NCBI GenBank assembly: GCA_046758085.1
Contig: JBHHZP010000159.1
Span: 1-7,913 of the forward strand
Direction of reading: 5' to 3'
Length of the DNA stretch: 7,913 bases
Source: VRUB01 sp046758085
Lineage (GTDB): Bacteria > Pseudomonadota > Gammaproteobacteria > Acidiferrobacterales > SPGG2
Shown: piece after piece, positions 1 through 5,152 of the stretch
Layout of the letters: the number at the start of each line of letters is the position of its first letter
How positions within the stretch are numbered: the first letter of the stretch is position 1
The notes under the pieces: model-generated
What the model was told of the DNA's origin: nothing
What the model saw: the letters and a program-made list of their open reading frames with translations, nothing else
The model's database searches: none
Made by a program: the position numbers and the translations under genes

Positions 1-58
1 TGAAAATCTAAAGATCTACACGGCGGACCGTGCGATCTGCATCCTTGGAACTAAATTT

Positions 59-715
59 CTACATCGACTCTTGGGGATGATGAGTGCGCAAGCGACGCGT
101 CATCGCTGCGGCTTCTCCCCGACGATGCACCCCAAGCTTCTCAAGAATATTGTGCACATGGTTCTTTACGGTAGCTACTTCTATACAGAGCGCTCGCGCA
201 ATTTCCTTATTAGAAAGACCCTGTTCCACGAGCTCGAGAATATGAGACTCGCGACCGGTGAGACATTCAACCGGTCCGGCTGCATGTCCTTCCGCTGCAA
301 GAGTCGTAACGCGACGTAGCAGCGAGGCGGCTATACGGCCTGAGCAATGAAGTTCACCTTTTGCAGCGGCTTCGATGCTCTGAATTACGTCGTTCACCGA
401 GCCCTCTCGTGTTACGTAACCCGCCACGCCGGCTTCCGCACACGCAATCACTTCCCTGTCGATCTCTGGCACGGTCAATGCCACAACCTTTACGTCTGGG
501 GCGATATGGGTAATCTCGCGGACAGCCGTGTGGGCTTCGGACATCGCCATATCCAAAAGAATGACGTCTGGATTTAGCGCTTGGACGCGTTCGCCGGCCT
601 CTTCACGGCCCGAAGTTGTCCCGACCACGACAATCCGCTCCACTTTACGGAGCACGCGCTCTAATCCTTCACGATAAAGGCGGATGTCACCGACAATCAG
701 TACGCGGATAGTCAT
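59..715 (-). CDS. NarL/LuxR-type response regulator with atypical receiver
   Basis: A 218-residue cytoplasmic two-domain regulator: a CheY-like receiver (about residues 3-118), a short linker and a C-terminal LuxR/GerE helix-turn-helix (about 152-196, LTGRESHILELV through TVKNHVHNILEKL). It should bind DNA as a dimer. I chose the ATG at 715 because AAGGAGG lies 7 bases upstream and the protein then begins as the family does (MTIRVLIVGD). An in-frame start at 802 would add 29 unrelated residues. The phosphoacceptor Asp55 (VILLDMAMSE) and switch Thr81 are present. The usual acidic pair is reduced to Gly9-Asp10, and the invariant Lys is replaced by Arg103 (GYVTREG), so phosphorylation may be weak or absent. 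No cognate kinase lies beside it. The fixLJ-like pair lies upstream in the same direction and could control it. Its target is unknown. Confidence 0.88.
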   Translation of the reverse strand: MTIRVLIVGDIRLYREGLERVLRKVERIVVVGTTSGREEAGERVQALNPDVILLDMAMSEAHTAVREITHIAPDVKVVALTVPEIDREVIACAEAGVAGYVTREGSVNDVIQSIEAAAKGELHCSGRIAASLLRRVTTLAAEGHAAGPVECLTGRESHILELVEQGLSNKEIARALCIEVATVKNHVHNILEKLGVHRRGEAAAMTRRLRTHHPQESM

Positions 716-1049
716 TGGTACTCCTCCTTGGCGCTGAACGGCACAGGCGTCGGGCACCTCGGACAGCCACAAACGACAGTGACTGAGGTAGTCGCTAGGC
801 ACGAGGCATCAATCTATATGCAAGCTCCTCGTAGACCAGTCCTCGCTGGTGGCTCCGAAACAAATCCCGCTCTCAGTCGGATTCTTTGATCTAGAGACTC
901 CCCCTAAGACTGAACGACTCGTATCGCTGTTCTGTTGCTTGCGAGTCTGCGCGTGTCGCGAGAACGAGACAAACGTGTGTTTGATCAGATGAAGCACCGG
1001 TGGCTCCCCATTCGTGTTCGTTTATTTGCCGCGCAGAACTGTTGCGCAA

Positions 1050-1065
1050 TTGATATATCTATCAA
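1050..1065. promoter_or_regulatory. Perfect 6-bp-arm palindrome TTGATA-N4-TATCAA
   Basis: TTGATATATCTATCAA is a perfect inverted repeat with a 4-base centre. It resembles an FNR/FixK box (TTGAT-N4-ATCAA) but the TTGAT and ATCAA half-sites are 6 bases apart instead of 4, so it is not a standard site. It lies just downstream of the predicted minus-strand promoter. It could be an operator or, once transcribed, a stem in the leader of the LuxR-type gene. The function is inferred only. Confidence 0.35.
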
Positions 1066-1078
1066 AGCCCAAAGGGCT
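1066..1078. other. Small hairpin AGCCC-AAA-GGGCT
   Basis: A 5-bp GC-rich stem with a 3-base loop, directly abutting the TTGATA palindrome. On the minus strand it falls at or just after the predicted transcription start. No run of T follows on either strand, so it is not a convincing terminator. It could be a 5'-end stabilising stem. Confidence 0.25.
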
Positions 1079-1085
1079 GAGTAGA

Positions 1086-1114
1086 TTTATACGGGGGGCA
1101 AATGCAGGGGTAAA
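1086..1114 (-). promoter_or_regulatory. Predicted promoter toward the LuxR-type gene
   Basis: On the minus strand, TTTACC (1109-1114, 4 of 6 matches to a -35) is separated by exactly 17 bases from TATAAA (1086-1091, 5 of 6 matches to a -10). The start would be near 1079, giving a leader of about 365 nt before the LuxR-type ATG at 715. Three similar dyads lie immediately upstream, the nearest centred about 43 bases before the predicted start, which is where NarL/FixJ-type activators often bind. The match is by eye, with no transcript evidence. Confidence 0.45.
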
Positions 1115-1116
1115 TT

Positions 1117-1128
1117 AGGTATGACCCT
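1117..1128. promoter_or_regulatory. Dyad 1 of putative operator array (AGGTATGACCCT)
   Basis: An imperfect inverted repeat, flanked as TAGG-N6-CCTA, sharing the AGG(G)T...CCCT pattern with two more copies at 1138 and 1170. Its centre, 1122.5, lies about 43 bases upstream of the predicted minus-strand transcription start and abuts the -35 hexamer. That suggests an activator site contacting RNA polymerase. It is the weakest match of the three. Confidence 0.35.
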
Positions 1129-1137
1129 AGCCTACTG

Positions 1138-1149
1138 AGGGTTTTCCCT
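1138..1149. promoter_or_regulatory. Dyad 2 of putative operator array (AGGGTTTTCCCT)
   Basis: AGGG-N4-CCCT, a perfect 4-bp-arm inverted repeat lying 21 bases from dyad 1, about two helical turns. With its flank (TTA) it matches dyad 3 at 13 of 14 positions. This is probably a second binding site for the same dimeric regulator, about 64 bases upstream of the predicted start. Confidence 0.42.
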
Positions 1150-1167
1150 TAAGAAGGCGCTGTCGGC

Positions 1168-1797
1168 TTAGGGTATTCCCTTAGTGCCTTCACCTCCCCG
1201 GGCCAAGGCCATGCGTATGAGGTCCGCCACAGAACCAGCCTGCATCTTTTCCATCACCCGGGCGCGGTGGGCCTCGACGGTCTTGTGGCTGAGATTCAGT
1301 TCGGCGGCGATCACCTTGTTCGGCTTGCCTGCGATCACGCGTTCCATGACTTCGCGTTCGCGCGCTGTCAGCAAGGCGAAGCGCGTGACTACCTCCGCGC
1401 GCCAAGCGCGTTCCCGCCGGATCTCCCGGTCGCGTTTGACACAATGCTCGATGCGTCCCAGCAATGCCTCGTGGTCAAACGGTTTCACAATGTAGTCGAT
1501 GGCGCCGCCGCGCATGGCGCGCACCGCCGCCGCCACCGAGCCGTGGGCGGTAATGAAAATGATCGGCAGCGTGATCTCCTTGGCCGCCAGTTTTTCTTGC
1601 AACTCCAGTCCGCTTAAGTCGGACATGCGCACATCGAGCACCAGGCAGCCCGGACGGCTGGGGTCGTAGGCATCTAGAAAATCCTTGGCCGACGGATAGG
1701 TCTCCACGTTGAGGCCGGCCGACTCGATCAGCCAGCGCACCGACTTGCGCATCCCCTCGTCATCGTCCACCACGAAGACAGTCGGTTCATCATGCAT
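1168..1797 (-). CDS. fixJ: FixJ-type two-component response regulator
   Basis: A 209-residue transcriptional activator of the FixJ/TodT/StyR group. The receiver spans about residues 5-120 with the acidic cluster Asp11-13, phosphoacceptor Asp55 (CLVLDVRMSD), Thr83 and Lys105-Pro106, so all switch residues are intact. A charged linker (about 121-141) leads to a LuxR-type helix-turn-helix (about 143-188, LTAREREVMERVIAGKPNKV and following). It should accept phosphate from the kinase encoded just upstream. Its ATG overlaps the kinase stop by 8 bp (1790-1797), so translation is probably coupled; only a weak AAGAG precedes the start. The last codons (Lys-Gly-Ile-Pro-stop) coincide with one of three dyads that may be operators for this or a related regulator. 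The family assignment is sure. The fixJ symbol denotes family membership and does not imply a nitrogen-fixation role. Confidence 0.9.
   Translation of the reverse strand: MHDEPTVFVVDDDEGMRKSVRWLIESAGLNVETYPSAKDFLDAYDPSRPGCLVLDVRMSDLSGLELQEKLAAKEITLPIIFITAHGSVAAAVRAMRGGAIDYIVKPFDHEALLGRIEHCVKRDREIRRERAWRAEVVTRFALLTAREREVMERVIAGKPNKVIAAELNLSHKTVEAHRARVMEKMQAGSVADLIRMALARGGEGTKGIP
1170..1181. promoter_or_regulatory. Dyad 3 of putative operator array (AGGGTATTCCCT)
   Basis: AGGG-N4-CCCT overlapping the 3' end of the FixJ-type gene. It is 32 bases (about three helical turns) from dyad 2 and shares the same TTA flank. Because it also encodes the last codons of the regulator, part of the match could be coincidence. 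The repetition of the pattern nearby argues against that. Confidence 0.38.
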
Positions 1798-2956
1798 TGC
1801 TCTTGATCCGCACCGGCAGCGTGAATCGGAACGTTACACCCCGTTTCTGGTTCCGTGTCAGCCACAAGTGGCCGCCGTGGGCCTCGATAATCATTCGACT
1901 GATGGCCAGTCCCAGCCCCATGCCCGTTGACTTCGTGGTGAAAAAGGGCGTGAACACCTGCTCGGTTTTGTCCGCGGGCAAGCCACGACCCGTATCGCTG
2001 ACGGCAACCTCGATTTCTCCGCCTGCGCTCATTAAGGTGCGCACGCTCAGCTCCCGTTGGCCTGGCTCTGTCGCGACCAACGCATCCAACCCGTTGCGCA
2101 GCAGATTGACAATGACCTGCACGACCTGGATGTCGTCCACGAGCACCGGTGGCAGATCATCGGCCAGATCGAATCGCAGTGCGACGCCGTGTTGGTTGGC
2201 TTCTGGCTGGGCCAGGCAGGCCGCTTGTTCAGCCAGTCGGTTGACATCCTGCATCGAACGCTGCAGTTTTCCTTGGGATACGAAGCTTCGCAGGCGCTGG
2301 ATGATCGCGCCCACCCGCTGTGCCTGGACGGTGACCTGCTCCATGGCGTCAAGCAGTGCACGCGGGTCGTTGTCCCCGCCACGCAGCCTGCGCGCGCACC
2401 CCTGACTGTAGTTGACGATGGCGGCGAGCGGTTGACTGATCTCATGGATCAGCGCGGCAGCCATCGAGCTAACGGTGCTCACGCGCGCAACGTGGGCCAG
2501 CTGCTCGCGCTGGCGGCGCTCCTGCTGCTGCACTTGCTTGCGCTTCGAAACGTCACACATTATTCCCGTGAACTTTTGCCCCCAATCGGCGGAACAGGCA
2601 CTCACATCGAGCTCCAGCGGGAATGTCGTTCCGTCCTTGCGCAGCCCCGTCACCTCACGGCGGGTACAGATTATCCTGGCTACACCCGTGCTCCGGTACC
2701 TGTCAATGTAGCCATCATGCTTTTGCCGATCTGGCGATGGCATAAGCACGTTCACCTTCTGCCCGATCACCTCCCGCGCGTGGTAGCCAAACATTCTCTC
2801 TGCCGCCACGTTGAATGACTCGATCACCCCACATTCATCGATGGTCACAATCCCGTCGACGGCCGTATCCAGAACGGCACGCAGCCTGGCCTCGGGCGCC
2901 CGCGCCGTCGCCACTCCGGCGCCAGCCCTTCTTGGCTGACCTTTGCGCTTGTGCAT
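1790..2956 (-). CDS. fixL: FixL-type PAS sensor histidine kinase, soluble
   Basis: A 388-residue kinase with no membrane segment, so cytoplasmic. After a basic N-terminus, a single PAS domain (about 22-140) resembles the haem domain of rhizobial FixL. His80 of HDGYIDRY aligns with the proximal haem His200 of Bradyrhizobium FixL, and Arg86 and Arg100 align with its Arg206 and Arg220. A dimerisation/phosphoacceptor helix carries His171 (HEISQPLAAI). The ATPase domain shows the N box (NLLRNGLDA, 284-292), G1 (DTGRG, 321-325), F box (VFTPFFTTK, 334-342) and G2 (GMGLGL, 345-350). All catalytic elements are intact. The ATG at 2956 has a modest GAAGG five bases upstream. It overlaps the FixJ-type gene by 8 bp, a typical kinase-regulator operon. 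Oxygen or other gas sensing is plausible but not proven, since the HDGY..RY pattern also occurs in many PAS domains of unknown ligand. Confidence 0.9.
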   Translation of the reverse strand: MHKRKGQPRRAGAGVATARAPEARLRAVLDTAVDGIVTIDECGVIESFNVAAERMFGYHAREVIGQKVNVLMPSPDRQKHDGYIDRYRSTGVARIICTRREVTGLRKDGTTFPLELDVSACSADWGQKFTGIMCDVSKRKQVQQQERRQREQLAHVARVSTVSSMAAALIHEISQPLAAIVNYSQGCARRLRGGDNDPRALLDAMEQVTVQAQRVGAIIQRLRSFVSQGKLQRSMQDVNRLAEQAACLAQPEANQHGVALRFDLADDLPPVLVDDIQVVQVIVNLLRNGLDALVATEPGQRELSVRTLMSAGGEIEVAVSDTGRGLPADKTEQVFTPFFTTKSTGMGLGLAISRMIIEAHGGHLWLTRNQKRGVTFRFTLPVRIKSNA

Positions 2957-3849
2957 TTTCGCCTTCGTGCTACGGTTCCATGGATATCCTGAGCCCTGCG
3001 AAAAGATTACATCGTAAATAAGGGCACGTCAGTGTTAACGAGCCATCCGCTTGAATACCGGCATGCAAGATGTCGGCAATCCGTTGCGGCCGTTAAGAGC
3101 CCCGCTTGAGTTGGTTTACCTGAATCCATAAGGCCCTTGGCCCGACCCGGATATGCACGCGGACTCATGCATAAGCAACGATCACGCGAGAAAATAGTCC
3201 CACACCGTCGTACGGGCATGCGTGACGTTGAGATAGAAAACTCAAATTGAGTTACACCTCCGTTCAAAGTCGAAAACCCCCTATGTCAGAGAGAAAAATA
3301 AGGAGTCCTCTTTCCAACGTTGAAGCTCACCCCACATCAACCTTTGCTTGCTTCAGTGGTCTGTATTAATTAATGGAAAAGTGTCTACTCACGGTCAGGC
3401 AATGACCTTCCTGCATACGAAACCACCCCAATGATTCGTTTTAGAATTCAGTTAACCAAGCATTGAAGTATCGTGTGTCATTATTCGCTAAGACCGGCAA
3501 GCAAGCGTAGATCTTTCGGTCCATGCAATCGAGAAAGACAGGCCTTCGGGATAGGGGTCTCAAGCGGAGAATGACTACCGGGAACACATCATTGTTTCTA
3601 CCCGACCATGTATAACCTTTCTCTGTCGTGGATGCCCGTGTGCAGCGTGGGAAGGTGCGCAGGCCCCAAGCTGCAGAGAAAATCAGATAGCGTGACCCCT
3701 TACATCCTCTGCGTGTTTGTCAGCCGGTTTGTGTGTTGCACGCAGGCAGGAGGACGTGCTGGAGTGAGGATGTGAATGTACTACGCGTCGCTCGGTAAAC
3801 CGGGGTGTCTGAAGGCCTGACCGGGATTTGACTTGCCTTGCCTGAAATC
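2957..3849. other. Long stretch without a supportable gene
   Basis: About 890 bp between the divergently oriented kinase gene and the SOS operon. Open frames here (for example 3007-3267 and 3720-3950, both minus) are short, carry no recognisable domain and have poor composition. No tRNA, rRNA, transposase fragment or clear rho-independent terminator was seen. A small inverted set, TTGAG-N8-CTCAA-A-TTGAG, lies at 3228-3251. The stretch must hold the promoter of the kinase operon, but I could not identify a convincing one. It is less GC-rich than the flanking operons and may be decayed DNA. Confidence 0.6.
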
Positions 3850-3860
3850 CTGTATATAAT
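3833..3860 (+). promoter_or_regulatory. Predicted SOS operon promoter
   Basis: TTGCCT (3833-3838, 4 of 6 matches to a -35) is followed after 16 bases by a perfect TATAAT (3855-3860). Another -35-like TTGACT lies at 3828-3833, but its 21-base spacing to TATAAT is too long. The -10 lies inside the first LexA box and the predicted start (about 3867) sits between the two boxes, so LexA binding would block transcription. Confidence 0.6.
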
Positions 3861-3865
3861 AACAG
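3850..3865. promoter_or_regulatory. LexA (SOS) box 1
   Basis: CTGTATATAATAACAG matches the gamma/betaproteobacterial LexA operator CTG-N10-CAG with an AT-rich centre. It covers the -10 element of the operon promoter. Confidence 0.9.
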
Positions 3866-3870
3866 TATTG

Positions 3871-3886
3871 CTGTATAAACATACAG
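3871..3886. promoter_or_regulatory. LexA (SOS) box 2
   Basis: CTGTATAAACATACAG, a second CTG-N10-CAG operator 21 bp (two helical turns) from box 1. It lies between the promoter and the ribosome-binding site of lexA. Double boxes on the same helix face are known for E. coli lexA and suggest tight autoregulated repression of the operon. Confidence 0.9.
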
Positions 3887-3900
3887 CTATCGGAGGGCCG

Positions 3901-4506
3901 ATGGATTCCCTTACTCCCCGCCAGAGCGAGATTCTGCAAATGATTCGCACCTTCGCAGCCGAGTGCGGCTACCCGCCCACCCGCACTGAGATTGCCCGGG
4001 CCTTGGGTTTCCGCTCGGTGAATGCCGCCGTGGACCACTTGAAGGCCTTAGCGCGCAAAGGGGCCATCGAGCTCCTGCCTGGGGCCTCTCGCGGTATCCG
4101 TCTATTAAGCGACCACGACGGCCTGCCGGTGGTCGGGCGGGTCGCCGCAGGCAGCCCGATCCTGGCCGAGGAGCATATCGAGACCCGCTACCGGCTGGAC
4201 CCGGCACTTTTCAAGCCCCGGGCCGATTACCTGCTGCGGGTGCGTGGCCTGAGCATGCGCGAGGCCGGGATTCTGGACGGGGACCTGCTGGCCGTGCATC
4301 GCACCACCGAGGCCCGAAACAACCAGGTCGTCGTGGCACGCATCGAGGACGAGGTTACCGTCAAGCGGTTTCAGCGTCGCGGCCATATCGTCTCGCTCTT
4401 GCCCGCGAACCCTGATTTCTCGTCCATTCAAATCGACCTGCGCCGGCAAGCCCTGGTGCTCGAGGGGCTCGGCGTCGGTGTCATCCGCAACAGCAAACTT
4501 TTATGA
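3901..4506 (+). CDS. lexA: LexA repressor, SOS regulator (self-cleaving)
   Basis: A 201-residue LexA, close to the usual length (E. coli, 202). It represses SOS genes and cleaves itself when stimulated by RecA filaments. The N-terminal winged helix (about 1-69) has CGYPPTRTEIARALGF and a recognition helix RSVNAAVDHLKALARKG very like the E. coli one, which fits the CTG-N10-CAG boxes upstream. The cleavage site is Ala83-Gly84 (GRVAAGSP), and the catalytic pair is Ser118 (RGLSM) and Lys155 (EVTVKRF). All are intact. I chose the ATG at 3901 because GGAGGG lies just upstream and the protein aligns from residue 1. An upstream TTG at 3838 would place coding sequence over the operators. The stop overlaps the imuA start by 4 bp. 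Whether this is the cell's only LexA or a second, cassette-borne copy cannot be told from this window. Confidence 0.95.
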   Translation: MDSLTPRQSEILQMIRTFAAECGYPPTRTEIARALGFRSVNAAVDHLKALARKGAIELLPGASRGIRLLSDHDGLPVVGRVAAGSPILAEEHIETRYRLDPALFKPRADYLLRVRGLSMREAGILDGDLLAVHRTTEARNNQVVVARIEDEVTVKRFQRRGHIVSLLPANPDFSSIQIDLRRQALVLEGLGVGVIRNSKLL

Positions 4507-5123
4507 ACCTCGATACCCTGTTACAGCGCCGGGATATCTGGCGCGGGGGGCGGCTTTCCCCCGCGGCTGCAGACGGCCTGCCCACGGGGTTCCGGCCTCT
4601 GGACGCCGTGCTCCCCGGAGGGGGCTGGCCCCGGGGTGCGCTCACCGAAATCCTGACAACCCAGGAAGGTATTGGTGAGCTGCGCCTCATGCTACCGGCG
4701 CTGGCACGGCTGAGCCGGGGGGATCGCTGGATCGCCTGGATCGCCCCGCCGCGCCTGCCCTATGCCCCGGCGCTGGCCGCCGCCGAGATCGATCTGTCGC
4801 GCGTGCTGTTGGTGTGCCCTCACACGCAGACCGACGCCTTGTGGGCCACGGAGCAGGCGCTGCGCTCCGACACCTGTGCCACGGTGCTGGCCTGGCCCCG
4901 GCAGTCCAACGATCGTACCCTGCGCCGGCTGCAGCTCGCCGCCGAAGCAGGTCAGGCCTGTGGGTTTTTATTTCATTACACGCAAGGCGCCGGCACGCCT
5001 TCGCCCGCTGCGCTGCGTCTGCGCCTGGAGCCGAATGGCCACGGGCTTTCAGTCCATATCCTCAAGTGTCGCGGGAGTTTCGTTGCAGCACCCGTTGTCC
5101 TTACCCTCCCCCGCTCCCCTTGA
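4503..5123 (+). CDS. imuA: ImuA, translesion synthesis-associated RecA/SulA-like protein
   Basis: A 206-residue member of the ImuA (SulA-like) family, the small RecA-fold partner in SOS mutagenesis cassettes. Family landmarks are LPTGFRPLDAVLPGGGWPRG (26-45), GIGELRLMLPALARLS (56-71), WIAWIAPPRLPYAPAL (76-91), LWATEQALRS (113-122) and VLAWPRQSND (128-137). A LRLRLE and VHILKCRG end follows. The place of the Walker A loop (TTQEGIGEL) lacks the Lys/Thr pair, so it probably does not bind ATP as RecA does. Its ATG overlaps the lexA stop (ATGA) and no ribosome-binding site is visible, so translation is probably coupled to lexA. The last residues (VLTLPRSP) come from CT-rich repeat-like DNA, so the natural C-terminus may have been altered. 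ImuA is thought to act with ImuB and DnaE2 at lesions. Confidence 0.88.
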   Translation: MNLDTLLQRRDIWRGGRLSPAAADGLPTGFRPLDAVLPGGGWPRGALTEILTTQEGIGELRLMLPALARLSRGDRWIAWIAPPRLPYAPALAAAEIDLSRVLLVCPHTQTDALWATEQALRSDTCATVLAWPRQSNDRTLRRLQLAAEAGQACGFLFHYTQGAGTPSPAALRLRLEPNGHGLSVHILKCRGSFVAAPVVLTLPRSP

Positions 5124-5152
5124 TCCTCCCCCAAGAGTTAGACGGCATAAAC

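Noticed and set aside
716..802. 29-residue upstream extension of the LuxR-type regulator
   Set aside because: The AAGGAGG sits directly before the ATG at 715 and the receiver starts there.
809..997. 62-codon GTG-start open frame on the minus strand, with GGGGAG six bases upstream
   Set aside because: No recognisable domain, an irregular Ser-rich composition, and a position inside a probable leader. Kept only as part of the leader finding.
1123..1150. ACCCT-N9-AGGGT followed by TTTT as a plus-strand terminator
   Set aside because: No plus-strand gene ends here and the stem is only 5 bp. The repeated dyad interpretation explains the sequence better.
2057..2818. 253-codon plus-strand open frame
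   Set aside because: Antisense to the FixL-type kinase, which has every family motif. The open frame reflects GC-rich codon usage.
3007..3267. 86-codon minus-strand open frame in the long gap
   Set aside because: No family similarity that I can see, composition typical of noncoding DNA, and no ribosome-binding site.
3720..3950. 76-codon minus-strand open frame
   Set aside because: It runs antisense through the SOS boxes and the start of lexA, and the product has no recognisable features.
4814..5152. Upstream in-frame extension of imuB
   Set aside because: It is a shadow of imuA in another frame. ImuB homologs do not contain it, so the ATG at 5153 is preferred.
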